Below, one piece after another: positions 34,889 to 44,102 of a stretch of DNA of 64,000 bases. The stretch is taken from contig JBFHVL010000001.1 in the NCBI GenBank assembly GCA_041589565.1, positions 41,217 through 105,216 on the forward strand. The letters are read 5' to 3'. How positions within the stretch are numbered: the first letter of the stretch is position 1; every line of letters starts with the position of its first letter. Below the pieces are notes generated by a model. That model saw only the letters and a program-made list of their open reading frames with translations. It did not search any database and had not been told where the DNA came from. Made by a program: the position numbers and the translations under genes. This stretch comes from Pleionea sp041589565 (GTDB lineage: Bacteria > Pseudomonadota > Gammaproteobacteria > Enterobacterales > Kangiellaceae).

Positions 34889-36268
34889 TTGTCCATCAGT
34901 ACGTTTGAGATTTTTACAATAGGAATTGGCCCATCCAGTTCGCACACCGTCGGTCCAATGCGTGCCGCTCGACGCTTTATCAGAGAATTACAAAAAAACA
35001 ACAAACTGATTCAAGTTGCCCGAGTAAAAAGCGAGCTTTATGGCTCATTAGGTCAAACCGGTAAAGGTCACGGCAGTGATGTGGCAGTACTGATGGGACT
35101 TGAAGGAAATCGTCCTGCGTCGCTAGATCCCGACACTGTTCCCGATCGCATGGATCGAATTCGAAACAATGGTGAAATATCGCTCGATGGCTCTCATAAA
35201 ATTTCATTTAACGAAAAGAAGGATTTAATTTTTCATCGTCGCGAAGTACTGCCAAAGCACGCTAATGGAATGCGATTTACAGCCTATGACATCGACGACA
35301 ACCCGATCAAGTCAAACATTTACTACTCAGTTGGTGGCGGCTTTGTTGTCAATGATGATGTATCCGCAGAAGATCCTTTTGTTGAAGATAACACACCACT
35401 TAAGTATCCCTTTAAAACCGCAACCGAATTATTGCAGCTGGTAAATGAACACGGCTTATCAATATCCAGTTTAATGCTGGCTAATGAGAAAGCATGGCGT
35501 AACGAGCAGGAAATCCGAGATGGACTCTTACTTATCTGGGAAACCATGAAAGCATGTGTTCAGCGCGGTTGTCAGCGTGAGGGTATTTTACCTGGTGGGC
35601 TAAAAGTAAAACGTCGAGCACCTTCGTTATTTCGTAAGCTGAAAGCCAGTCAGAATCAAGTCGATGAATTGTCAGTTATGGACTGGGTCAATCTTTATGC
35701 CCTTGCAGTCAACGAAGAAAACGCAGCAGGTGGTCGAGTTGTAACAGCCCCTACCAATGGCGCAGCGGGTATCATTCCAGCAGTACTTCACTATTACGTG
35801 CAGCACCATTGTAAAGGTCAGGCTGAAGACGACGCCATCATCCGCTTTTTACTGACCGCTTCTGCAATCGCAATTTTATATAAAGAAAACGCCTCTATTT
35901 CTGGAGCCGAAGTTGGATGTCAGGGTGAAGTGGGGGTTGCTTGCTCCATGGCGGCAGCAGCGCTAACCGAAGTACTAGGAGGAACGCCCGAACAGGTAGA
36001 AAACGCGGCAGAAATTGGTATGGAACACAATCTTGGGCTTACCTGTGATCCGGTTGGAGGATTGGTTCAGGTACCCTGTATTGAGCGTAATGCCATGGGA
36101 TCGATTAAAGCCATCAATGCCGCACGTCTGGCGCTTCGTGGAGATGGTACTCATAAAGTTTCGCTGGATAAGGTTATTAAAACCATGCGTGAAACCGGTG
36201 CGGACATGAAAACCAAATACAAAGAAACCGCCCGCGGTGGACTCGCGGTTAATATTATCGAGTGCTAA
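34889..36268 (+). CDS. sdaA: L-serine ammonia-lyase (iron-sulfur)
   Basis: [4Fe-4S] enzyme that converts L-serine to pyruvate and ammonia. The product has SISTFEIFTIGIGPSSSHTV at the N terminus, the alpha domain with VTAPTNGAAGIIPAV, and cluster cysteines in GCQGEVGVACSMAAA and LTCDPVGGLVQVPCIER. The start is a TTG at 34889 with AAGGTGA 5 bases upstream (459 aa); a GTG at 34880 is possible. nudL, pabB and sdaA are also neighbours in E. coli. A 115-bp gap precedes it. Confidence 0.94.
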   Translation: MSISTFEIFTIGIGPSSSHTVGPMRAARRFIRELQKNNKLIQVARVKSELYGSLGQTGKGHGSDVAVLMGLEGNRPASLDPDTVPDRMDRIRNNGEISLDGSHKISFNEKKDLIFHRREVLPKHANGMRFTAYDIDDNPIKSNIYYSVGGGFVVNDDVSAEDPFVEDNTPLKYPFKTATELLQLVNEHGLSISSLMLANEKAWRNEQEIRDGLLLIWETMKACVQRGCQREGILPGGLKVKRRAPSLFRKLKASQNQVDELSVMDWVNLYALAVNEENAAGGRVVTAPTNGAAGIIPAVLHYYVQHHCKGQAEDDAIIRFLLTASAIAILYKENASISGAEVGCQGEVGVACSMAAAALTEVLGGTPEQVENAAEIGMEHNLGLTCDPVGGLVQVPCIERNAMGSIKAINAARLALRGDGTHKVSLDKVIKTMRETGADMKTKYKETARGGLAVNIIEC

Positions 36269-36286
36269 TTCTGTTTAGATGCTCGT

Positions 36287-37261
36287 TTATCGCTCGGGTA
36301 ACATTGAATTACTGATTAAATTATTCATTTCGTTGGCCGAGCGACACCTTGCAACTTTTCTCAACATTTCTTCGTCCATATGCGGTGCCAGCATACTGAC
36401 AAAGTCGGTTACGTATTTTCGGAAAAAGAAGTTTTTGTGGAATACAATTTTCGCACGCATAGGTGAAAACAGGTGATCAGCGTTTATCAGTTTTAAATCA
36501 CTGTCTTTGTCCGGACTGTAGGCCATACGAGCGATTAACCCGACCCCCATTCCCATTCGAACATAAGACTTTAATATTTCGGAATCGGTAGCGGTAATCA
36601 CAAAGTCAGGTTCAAGGCCCTGCTCTCGAAATACCCTTTCTACCTCAGACATTTTGCCGTTCGGTGTGAGCTTCGCCAAAAGCGGAAAACTCGCCAACTT
36701 TTCTAAGGATATTTGAGTGTCGTGTGCTAAGGGATGTTCTCTTGGTACAACGATACACTGATGCCACAGAAAGCAAGGCACTTGTACCTTATCGTTAAAC
36801 CAGCCATCTCGTTCACCATAAATCACCAAGTCGACATCGCCATGATCCAACATGTGATCGACATGCGCGTTGATCCCCTGGTGCAGATGCAGTCGTACCT
36901 CGGGATATTTCTTGGTAAATGATTCTATGATCCCCGGTAATAAGTACCTGGAAAACGTGTGAGTTGTCGCGATCCGGAAAATACCCTTATCCTCACAGAC
37001 AAAATCAGCAGCAATATCCTGTATCTTTTTAGTCAACTGAAGAATCTCGGTGGTTACCTCAAGAATTCGCGCGCCCGCTGGAGTTATGTTGGTCAGGTGT
37101 TTACCACTTCGAGTAAAAACCTGAACGCCAAGCTCATCCTCCAGCAAACGAATTTGCTTACTGATCCCTGGCTGAGAGGTGTATAAGCTTTCAGCGGTTG
37201 CCGAAACATTAAGATCGTGTCGAGCCACCTCATAGATGTATTTGAGCTGTTGGAGCTTCAT
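36287..37261 (-). CDS. cysB: LysR-type regulator, CysB-like
   Basis: The 324-residue protein starts MKLQQLKYIYEVARHDLNVS and has the LysR winged helix (SATAESLYTSQPGISKQIRL, about 20-39) and a CysB-type effector domain (TTHTFSRYLLPGIIESFTKK, GDVDLVIYGER, MGMGVGLIARMAY). In E. coli CysB activates sulfate and cysteine genes and senses N-acetylserine. The C terminus is typical too (APHMDEEMLRKV). It converges on sdaA with an 18-bp gap. No cys structural gene is in the window. Confidence 0.92.
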   Translation of the reverse strand: MKLQQLKYIYEVARHDLNVSATAESLYTSQPGISKQIRLLEDELGVQVFTRSGKHLTNITPAGARILEVTTEILQLTKKIQDIAADFVCEDKGIFRIATTHTFSRYLLPGIIESFTKKYPEVRLHLHQGINAHVDHMLDHGDVDLVIYGERDGWFNDKVQVPCFLWHQCIVVPREHPLAHDTQISLEKLASFPLLAKLTPNGKMSEVERVFREQGLEPDFVITATDSEILKSYVRMGMGVGLIARMAYSPDKDSDLKLINADHLFSPMRAKIVFHKNFFFRKYVTDFVSMLAPHMDEEMLRKVARCRSANEMNNLISNSMLPER

Positions 37262-37345
37262 GCCTTTTAACTCCTAAGAAAGATTAATCTGACGTTTTTA
37301 TTCCGCCTGCTTATTAAGAATAGAACGAAATCAAAAATTAACCAG

Positions 37346-37366
37346 CGTGGATATCTCTGTGGATAA
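37346..37366 (-). promoter_or_regulatory. Pair of DnaA-box-like sites upstream of cysB
   Basis: In the 251-bp gap 37262-37512, TGTGGATAA at 37358-37366 is a perfect DnaA box (TTATCCACA on minus), and CGTGGATAT at 37346-37354 matches 7 of 9. No AT-rich unwinding region, dnaA or gidA is near, so this is not the chromosome origin. It may be DnaA control or titration, or chance. The rest of the gap shows nothing else. Confidence 0.35.
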
Positions 37367-37512
37367 AGTGTGATTAGTAGGTGGGAAAGCTATGAAATAC
37401 TATATATGGAATTCTGATTAATTATTGTACTCAACACGATGTTTTTATTTGAAAATAGAATAAGTTTCACGGGAAACAATTTAAAATGGAATTAAAAGCG
37501 CTGAATAATCCA

Positions 37513-38430
37513 TCAAACCTCATTCGCAACTCCATGAGGAACATGCCCGGTAGCTATTACTTCACTTGCTGATCGGCAGTGATCCTGCTGATCGTCGAAA
37601 AATACATCCGCACCATACGCTTTTAAAAACTCAGCTTTGTTTAACCCACCCAAAAATAAGGCTTCATCGATACGAATATTCCAGCTACGTAAGGTTCTCA
37701 CTACTCGTTCATGAGCTGGAGCAGACCTTGCAGTTACCAAAGCGGTCCGAATCGGACAGGATTCTTGTGGGAACTCCTTTTGAATTTTATGCAGAGCAGC
37801 AAGAAAGTTTTTAAAAGGACCGCCTTTCAAGGGATTCTTCGCGGCCAGCTTCTCACTTGCCGAAAATGCATCAAGCCCTTGTTTTTTATATATTTTTTCA
37901 GCCTCATCTGAAAATATTACGGCATCGCCATCGAACGCAAACTTAAGTTCGGCCTGCTCCCGCTCCTCTTTAGGTAAGGCCTTTGAGCGCGAGACGATGG
38001 TTGCAGCAGCGTATCCTGCCTCCAGTGCTTTTTTAACATCATCCGGGTTGGTGGATAAAAACAGATGGGCGTTAAACGCCGATACATATTGATAAGGAGT
38101 TCGACCTCCAGTGAAAGCCGCTCGAGTAATATCGAGCTGATGCGCTTCAATCGAGTTAAAAATCCTAAGTCCAGTATCGGCACTATTGCGAGAGATCAAT
38201 ACAACTTCCACACGCGGTGGCGACTCAGACTCACTGTGATTAAGCGATAGAAGCTTTTTTACTAATCCAAAAGCAGCCCCCGGCGATAGAGGTTGATCTT
38301 CATGTGCTATCTGATACTCAGAATAGGCTTTTACCCCCTCTTTTTCGAAAATCCGATGGCTCTCTTCCAAGTCAAAAAGAGCGGTTGAAGATATTGCAAT
38401 TACCAGTTTTTCACCTAATGAAACGGCCAA
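37513..38430 (-). CDS. Cytosolic 5'-nucleotidase (NT5C1-like, PF06189 type)
   Basis: The 305-residue protein resembles the bacterial 5'-nucleotidase family related to animal cytosolic 5'-nucleotidase I: LVIAISSTALFDLEESHRIF near the start, FTGGRTPYQYVSAFNAHLFLS, the HAD-like FAFDGDAVIFSDEAE and ALVTARSAPAHERVVRTLR, and a final FFDDQQDHC. It likely dephosphorylates nucleoside monophosphates. The start is a TTG at 38430 with AGGAG 7 bases upstream, a convincing case of a rare start. It is monocistronic, divergent from the signalling operon. Confidence 0.85.
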   Translation of the reverse strand: MAVSLGEKLVIAISSTALFDLEESHRIFEKEGVKAYSEYQIAHEDQPLSPGAAFGLVKKLLSLNHSESESPPRVEVVLISRNSADTGLRIFNSIEAHQLDITRAAFTGGRTPYQYVSAFNAHLFLSTNPDDVKKALEAGYAAATIVSRSKALPKEEREQAELKFAFDGDAVIFSDEAEKIYKKQGLDAFSASEKLAAKNPLKGGPFKNFLAALHKIQKEFPQESCPIRTALVTARSAPAHERVVRTLRSWNIRIDEALFLGGLNKAEFLKAYGADVFFDDQQDHCRSASEVIATGHVPHGVANEV

Positions 38431-38580
38431 CGCCCTACTCCTCGTAAGCTAAGCGAACTTTTTACACTAATTCCTTGAATACACTTACTATTTTGTAATT
38501 AACATCTATACTTCTGACAATACTATTATGATTGATTTTATGCTAGAAAAAATACCTTTTGAGGAGCTGTTTTCTAACTC

Positions 38581-40209
38581 ATGGTTAATTATGGAAATAA
38601 GTCCGCTTTGATAATAGAAGACTTTGCGGAGTTTGCACGGTCTTTAAAAGCAATGCTTGGAGATATTGGTGTCGAGCATGTGGATTTAGTTAATTCGGGC
38701 GAATCGGCTATTCGAGCTTGTAATGAAAAGTACTACGATATCATTTTATCTGATTATAATTTAGGCAGTGGCAAGAATGGTATGCAGGTGCTTGAAGAGC
38801 TTAACTTTTACAAGCGCATTAAGCCCGATGCAATCTTTATAATGACCACAGCTGAAAATACTGCCGCTATGGTTATGGGAGCAATCGAAAATCAGCCCGA
38901 TGCTTATCTGACCAAGCCATTTAACAATGCACTGCTAAAGTCCAGGCTCACCAAGCTATTAACTAAAAAAGCAACCCTTAAGCCTATATTGGTTGCCAAA
39001 AACAAAGGAAAGTTCAAAGAAGCATTGGAGCAATGTGATGCCATCGCTGAGGCCTACCCGAAATATAAAATGGCTATACAAAAACTGAAAGCAGAATGCT
39101 TGATGCTTAAACGCCAATATCTTGAGGCTATGAAGATTTACGAAGAAATCTTGTCGGCGCGGGAAGTGCCATGGGCCATGGTAGGACTGGCAGAAGCTTT
39201 AATGGCAAAAAGAGATTTCGATAACGCAGCTCACACCTTACAAAATACCATTCAGAAGTTTCCTATGGTGCTTGAAGCTTACGATTTATTGGCGGAGTGC
39301 CAACTAAAACTCGATCAAAAAATAGATGCACAAGAAACTTTACAGACGGCAATCAAAAAATCGCCTCGAGTAATTAAACGCCAAACTATGCTAGGCGAAG
39401 TAGCCCGCGAAAATCAGGATTTCGATGTTTCCATCCATGCCTTTAAACAAACCATTCGTCTGGGCACTAATTCAATGTTTAAATCGCCAGACAGCTATAT
39501 CAATTATACCAATAGCGTATCGATGAAATTGGACTCTAGTGAAGAGGGCAAACCAAAACAACTGATCGAGGAAGCAGAAAATTATTTGCACGACTTTTAT
39601 AAAGAGTACAAGCATAATAAAGTTTGCAAACTCCGCGGTGCTGTAGCTGAAGGCAACTTTTATCAAAGTCAGGGTAAAGTTGACGAGGCAAGAAAATGCG
39701 TAGATTCAGCAAAAGATATATATAGAACAATGGATACCATGCTTCCTGCTCATGCAGGACTTGAAGTAGCACAAGGTCTACAGAACCTTGGTGAAGAAGG
39801 CATTGCCGAAGAAATCGTCAAAGACGCTGTTCAACACAATTTCGAAGACTCCGCTTTTCTGGAAAAAGCACTGCCCTACCTTAAAGACAAATCAATTTTG
39901 GAAAAAGGTAAAGAAGCTCACAAACTCAACTCTCAGGGGATTAAACATTTCGAAGCCAAAGAGTACGAGAAAGCCATCGATTGCTTTTTTAAGGCTGTAG
40001 AAGCATCACCTAAAAACATATCCATTATATTGAATACGGTCCAGGTATTATTAAAAGTACACCAATCAGGAAACGCAGATGACTCAGTAATTGATAAATG
40101 TATGGAGTTTCTTAACTCGATCAATACCATTTCACCCGACGATAAAAGATTTCAACGATTTAGCGAGCTGCTGAGATTAACACGCGTTATTCAACAGGAG
40201 AATTTTTAG
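38581..40209 (+). CDS. Response regulator with C-terminal TPR repeats
   Basis: The 542-residue protein has a receiver domain (about 7-125) with the acidic pair Glu13/Asp14, phospho-acceptor Asp58 (ILSDYNLG), Thr89/Thr90 and Lys112 (LTKPF). After it come many tetratricopeptide-like helical repeats (about 135-500), for example FDNAAHTLQNTIQKFPMVLE and YEKAIDCFFKAVEASPKN. There is no DNA-binding or enzymatic output domain, so it probably acts through protein contacts. It is followed after 2 bp by a histidine kinase gene, its probable partner. Confidence 0.88.
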   Translation: MVNYGNKSALIIEDFAEFARSLKAMLGDIGVEHVDLVNSGESAIRACNEKYYDIILSDYNLGSGKNGMQVLEELNFYKRIKPDAIFIMTTAENTAAMVMGAIENQPDAYLTKPFNNALLKSRLTKLLTKKATLKPILVAKNKGKFKEALEQCDAIAEAYPKYKMAIQKLKAECLMLKRQYLEAMKIYEEILSAREVPWAMVGLAEALMAKRDFDNAAHTLQNTIQKFPMVLEAYDLLAECQLKLDQKIDAQETLQTAIKKSPRVIKRQTMLGEVARENQDFDVSIHAFKQTIRLGTNSMFKSPDSYINYTNSVSMKLDSSEEGKPKQLIEEAENYLHDFYKEYKHNKVCKLRGAVAEGNFYQSQGKVDEARKCVDSAKDIYRTMDTMLPAHAGLEVAQGLQNLGEEGIAEEIVKDAVQHNFEDSAFLEKALPYLKDKSILEKGKEAHKLNSQGIKHFEAKEYEKAIDCFFKAVEASPKNISIILNTVQVLLKVHQSGNADDSVIDKCMEFLNSINTISPDDKRFQRFSELLRLTRVIQQENF

Positions 40210-40211
40210 TC

Positions 40212-40901
40212 ATGTCTGAAGTAGATGATAATCTCGACTTTTCCATGGTACTCGCATCAGCCGTGCACGATATGAAAAACTCATTGAGTATGTTGTTAAG
40301 TGCATTAACATCGCTGGAATCTCGTTATCCGGCTGAGTCTGACGAAGATAACCGCCAGCTCGCAGTGTTACAGTATGAATCGAGCCGGCTAAATTCTGCA
40401 TTAGTTCAATTACTAGGGCTATACAAACTCGATCACCAACAACTACCTGTGAATATCAATTATCTTGATGTTGAAGACTTTATAACCGATCAAGTTGCGC
40501 AGTATGCTCCCCTTGTAAAGTCAAAAGGGATAGAAATCGAATTAAATATAGAAGATGAACTGGATGGTTGTTTCGATCAAGATTTAGTTGCAAGTGTTTT
40601 GAATAACGTACTCGGCAATGCTATTCGTTATACCAAGAACTTAATTCAAATCTCCGCCTATTTCGACAAAGGTTTGGTAATTGACATTGCTGATGACGGT
40701 GTGGGCTACCCCCAAATAATGATTGACCAGCAACAAAACTTCATTAAATCAATTGATTACAGTACTGGCAGTACTGGTTTAGGGCTTTATTTTGCAAGCA
40801 AAATTGCTGAGTTGCACAAAAATAACGAACAAACCGGTAGTATTGAATTGTTAAATGGCGGTGAACTGGGTGGAGGAGTATTTCGTTTGCGCTTACCATA
40901 A
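40212..40901 (+). CDS. Soluble sensor histidine kinase
   Basis: The 229-residue protein lacks membrane segments and any sensor domain. It has a dimerisation/phosphoacceptor region with His19 (ASAVHDMKNSL) and a HATPase_c domain with N box (NNVLGNAIRYT), G1 (DDGVGYP) and G2 (STGLGLYF). It starts 2 bp after the receiver-TPR gene, so the pair is one operon. Its input must come from a partner, perhaps through the TPR protein or the next gene product. It could also phosphorylate the neighbouring receiver-PP2C protein. Confidence 0.87.
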   Translation: MSEVDDNLDFSMVLASAVHDMKNSLSMLLSALTSLESRYPAESDEDNRQLAVLQYESSRLNSALVQLLGLYKLDHQQLPVNINYLDVEDFITDQVAQYAPLVKSKGIEIELNIEDELDGCFDQDLVASVLNNVLGNAIRYTKNLIQISAYFDKGLVIDIADDGVGYPQIMIDQQQNFIKSIDYSTGSTGLGLYFASKIAELHKNNEQTGSIELLNGGELGGGVFRLRLP

Positions 40902-40996
40902 ACCAGAGCGAGAAATATCACTAAACTAGATTTAATAAGTGACAAACCACTGAAATATATCATAATAATTAATATCTGCAGGTAAAAATTGGGCTT

Positions 40997-41755
40997 ATGA
41001 ACACCACAACTATCGTCATATTAATCATTTCGTTACTCGTGTTGGGTGTCGCTGCCAGTGCATACATTCAATTTCGTGAACAGGTAAAAGCGGAGAAAAG
41101 GCAGCGTATCGCTAAGTATCGTTATCGTGCTCGTGTAGGACAAGAACTCTACGACCGCTTCTTCGACTTTCCCATTGGCCCTCAGGCACGACAAGTCATT
41201 CTCCAATACATTGCTCAAAACTTGTCGATGGCGTTAAATGTTGAACCTAATCAGCCTGATGTAAAACAATCACTTGATTCGGTCAATGAAAAGTTAACAG
41301 CACCCGATGTTCCAGCCGACTCTCAAGGATTAAACATTCCCTACGATCCACAAGAAATAGTCGTAATGATGGGCAAGCTAAAAAATCTAATGCGCTATGT
41401 TCATAAAATTGGAAAAATGCCCGGCATGGACATTAATATAGCCAGTAAAGGATTATCGCACTTAAAGAAATTGTATCTACAATTACAAACTCATACATTT
41501 ATTGGTGTAGCCCGAAAAAGTGCCGATGAGAAAAACTTTCCTCAAGCGATGCAATACTTGGAAAATGCAAAGAAGTCGTTACTGCGACAAAATATTTCTG
41601 ATGCCAATACACAAAAGCTGCTGGGTCGAGTTGAAGAAATAGAGCAAGAAATTAATGCAATGCGCGATACTCCTCAGGCAGAAGAGCAAGACATCAACGA
41701 AACTGCTGACTTAGGCGATACCGACGATTTGTTTCAACCTAAAAAGAAATGGTAA
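40997..41755 (+). CDS. Membrane-anchored protein of unknown function
   Basis: The 252-residue product has one N-terminal membrane helix (about residues 5-25, IVILIISLLVLGVAASAYI), a basic segment (KAEKRQRIAKYRYRAR), and a helical cytoplasmic part with a TPR-like stretch (about 165-200, ADEKNFPQAMQYLENAKKSL) and an acidic tail ending DDLFQPKKKW. I do not recognise the family. It lies 95 bp after the kinase gene and converges on the STAS gene with 26 bp between them, so it may belong to the signalling operon. Confidence 0.75.
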   Translation: MNTTTIVILIISLLVLGVAASAYIQFREQVKAEKRQRIAKYRYRARVGQELYDRFFDFPIGPQARQVILQYIAQNLSMALNVEPNQPDVKQSLDSVNEKLTAPDVPADSQGLNIPYDPQEIVVMMGKLKNLMRYVHKIGKMPGMDINIASKGLSHLKKLYLQLQTHTFIGVARKSADEKNFPQAMQYLENAKKSLLRQNISDANTQKLLGRVEEIEQEINAMRDTPQAEEQDINETADLGDTDDLFQPKKKW

Positions 41756-41781
41756 TAACCGCTACCGATTGAATGAACAAT

Positions 41782-42261
41782 TTAGCTTTTTCGACTTAAT
41801 AAATCGTTCACATCTTTGAATAATTCCCGATTGCTTTCACTCAGATCAGCGAGCGCCTGATGAGCGGTATGCACCGCGCCAGTCAATTGCTCAATCGCTT
41901 CTTCCTCTGAACTGATAGATTCAAACTGACAATTCGATGTATCCAATCGTTCCTGTTGAATATTAAAAACTCGATCAAAACATACACCGAGTAATGCTTC
42001 ATATACCTGTGGATTTGTTACAAAGATATCTGGCTTAGGGAGTTTTTGTTGAGAAGCAAGCTTAGCGATCAATGCGAGAGAGCCCAATGCGGTACTGTCT
42101 AAATGAGTGGCTTCGGTCACATCTATTACAAAACTTTGTTGTGCCTCATTTAATTGTTCAACATAGGACTGGAGACGTATTACGTCAGCATAACGAACGT
42201 CCCCTCGCAGTTTAATGCAATGTTTATTGTTTATATTTGAATAACTGACTTTTGCACTCAT
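41782..42261 (-). CDS. STAS-domain protein (anti-sigma factor antagonist-like)
   Basis: The 159-residue protein has a STAS domain (about 5-105) with the phosphorylatable motif LDSTALGSL (Ser56 next to Thr57), and a C-terminal helical extension of about 50 residues. In partner-switching systems dephosphorylation of this Ser changes which partner is bound. It lies 25 bp downstream of the receiver-PP2C gene, which likely encodes its phosphatase. The SpoIIAA/RsbV/HsbA role is inferred from sequence and neighbours. Confidence 0.85.
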   Translation of the reverse strand: MSAKVSYSNINNKHCIKLRGDVRYADVIRLQSYVEQLNEAQQSFVIDVTEATHLDSTALGSLALIAKLASQQKLPKPDIFVTNPQVYEALLGVCFDRVFNIQQERLDTSNCQFESISSEEEAIEQLTGAVHTAHQALADLSESNRELFKDVNDLLSRKS

Positions 42262-42286
42262 AGTACTACAAGTATTTTCGTTTTAA

Positions 42287-43513
42287 TTAGTTGCGATGTA
42301 ATACAAATATAGAAACATCGTCAGGAAGTTTATTGAGTTGCCTCAACTTGAGTTGTTCTACAATATCATTAACTCGAGTTTCATGGTTTAACTGTAGAGA
42401 CAATAAGCTTGCTTCGGGCGCCACTTCCTGGGCATTGCTACACTCAAGAACGCCATCGGAAAATAAAAACAAACTAAACTCATCCGGTATTTTCATTAGG
42501 CAGCACTCAAACGTCGCCCAATCAAACATCCCCACTGGAAAGCCACGTTCCTGAAGTATCCAGCGTTGCCTCTCATTGACTGCAACAGGCCTTGGAAAAT
42601 GACCACCTATGGAGTATTTCATTTCATTGGTCTGGCAATCTATAACACCAAAAAACAAAGTGACATGCTTACCAATGTTCGCGGCCAGGATCTCTTTGTT
42701 TAAATAATCTAACACTCGATCAGGGTAAAGAATCGTATCGTCGCCATTAACGCGATAGTTGCGAATAGGCTGATTAAACAAACTTTTTAACATCATGGTA
42801 ACAAAAGCTGAGGCAGAACCATGACCAGAAACATCAGCGATATAAAAGCCAAAAAAGCGCTCGTCAATTTGAAAGTAATCAACAAAATCACCGCTGACAT
42901 TGAGTGATGGAATAACCGTATGTTCGAATCGAAAGCCGTTTATTTCACCTTGAGGAGGGGGTAAAAGCTGAAGTTGTGCGCGACGCCCCGCTTCCTGATC
43001 TTCTTTTAACACTGCCAGGTTTTCTTCCAGTTCTCGATTGGCTTTTTCCAGCTCGCTACGAAAGATCTGGTTTTCTTTTTCCAGCTGTTTTTTAAGTAAC
43101 GCTTGCTTGACAGCATGACCAAGAACTCCCAGATCCGTAATGGGTTTTACCAGATAATCCAACGCACCCAACCTTAATGCTTCGACAACATCGTTTATCA
43201 TCCCTGCACCGGAAATCATGATAACTGGCGTATCGGGGCTTTCTTTGGTAACTATTTCCAGCAGTTTCATGCCATCTACTTCTGGCATTCTGAGATCGCA
43301 TAGGATCAAATCTGGCTGCTCATCTTTGAATATCTGAAGGCCTTGACGCCCATTTTCGGCTTCGAGCACATCATAGCCGCAATCTTCTAGATACATCACA
43401 ATGCTCTGACGCACCAAAGGATCATCATCAATAGTGAGAATGGTAGGAATCTCGCTGGAGAGCCAGCGTTCGTTGGTAATACTCGACTGTGTATCCAATT
43501 TATTGCATCGCAA
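42287..43513 (-). CDS. Response regulator with PP2C (SpoIIE-type) phosphatase domain
   Basis: The 408-residue protein has a receiver domain (about 24-140) with Asp30/Asp31, phospho-acceptor Asp73 (LCDLRMP), Ser101 and Lys123, a coiled coil (about 137-180), and a PP2C/SpoIIE domain (about 185-406) with metal motifs GDFVDYF, DVSGHGSAS, FSDGVLE and PDDVSIFVL. It resembles RsbU/HsbR-type phosphatases but has no kinase domain at its end. It probably dephosphorylates the STAS protein encoded just downstream. The start is uncertain (TTG at 43513, no clear Shine-Dalgarno, no ATG before the receiver). Confidence 0.87.
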   Translation of the reverse strand: MRCNKLDTQSSITNERWLSSEIPTILTIDDDPLVRQSIVMYLEDCGYDVLEAENGRQGLQIFKDEQPDLILCDLRMPEVDGMKLLEIVTKESPDTPVIMISGAGMINDVVEALRLGALDYLVKPITDLGVLGHAVKQALLKKQLEKENQIFRSELEKANRELEENLAVLKEDQEAGRRAQLQLLPPPQGEINGFRFEHTVIPSLNVSGDFVDYFQIDERFFGFYIADVSGHGSASAFVTMMLKSLFNQPIRNYRVNGDDTILYPDRVLDYLNKEILAANIGKHVTLFFGVIDCQTNEMKYSIGGHFPRPVAVNERQRWILQERGFPVGMFDWATFECCLMKIPDEFSLFLFSDGVLECSNAQEVAPEASLLSLQLNHETRVNDIVEQLKLRQLNKLPDDVSIFVLHRN

Positions 43514-43530
43514 AGTTTAATAAATTATCT

Positions 43531-43546
43531 CTATACTGTGGTATAG
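43531..43546. repeat. Perfect palindrome between signalling genes
   Basis: CTATAC-TGTG-GTATAG, 6-bp arms with a 4-base centre, 18 bp upstream of the receiver-PP2C start. It could be an operator over that promoter; both arms resemble -10 boxes. Confidence 0.3.
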
Positions 43547-43706
43547 CACAATACCCCGTCGAATCAAGCTGGTACCTTAGATTGGAACCGTTAAATGCAT
43601 GCAGTTCACGAGAGCTAATTTTGGACATTGACCAACTTGATTTTATTACCTACTATGGCTTGAGTCGGGTAAAAGGGTAACAGAGATAGTCATAGAGGTT
43701 CTCACA

Positions 43707-44012
43707 ATGTCATCGATCGAAAGAGAATACGAAGAAAAACGCGATTTTATCAGGATGTTTGTTGACGCCAAGGTAGAAATTACCGATCCAGATACTGGCG
43801 ACCAGTTTATAGGTGACAGCAAAAATCTTAGCGCAGGTGGTGTAGCATTTATATGTGACCACCCGTTTGACGTAGGTAAACGACTTGAAGTGAAGGTAAG
43901 CTCGGTGCAGTCCAAATTACCGCCTTTGCAGGCTGATCTCGTCGTTATTCGCTGTGACAAGATCGAGAACGATCACTATGAAATAGCTGGCTCAATTGAA
44001 AATGTGAACTAG
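43707..44012 (+). CDS. Short PilZ-domain protein
   Basis: The 101-residue product is a single PilZ domain: RxxxR (Arg12, Arg16) at the N terminus and NLSAGGVAF (the D/NxSxxG motif) near residue 40. Both c-di-GMP binding motifs are intact. Such stand-alone proteins act as c-di-GMP adaptors. It is divergent from the receiver-PP2C gene and followed by a terminator 62 bp later. Together with the PilZ gene at 6.4-7.1 kb it is the second PilZ protein in the window. Confidence 0.85.
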   Translation: MSSIEREYEEKRDFIRMFVDAKVEITDPDTGDQFIGDSKNLSAGGVAFICDHPFDVGKRLEVKVSSVQSKLPPLQADLVVIRCDKIENDHYEIAGSIENVN

Positions 44013-44073
44013 TATGCATTTTTAAATATTGAGAAGCCATTCTCAGAAACTGTTTATTTATTGACCTATTATT

Positions 44074-44101
44074 AAGCTCCAACATTAGTGGAGCTTTTTT
44101 A
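44074..44101 (+). terminator. Terminator after the short PilZ gene
   Basis: AAGCTCCA/TGGAGCTT, 8-bp stem with a 7-base loop, followed by a T-run. Confidence 0.8.
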
Positions 44102-44102
44102 T

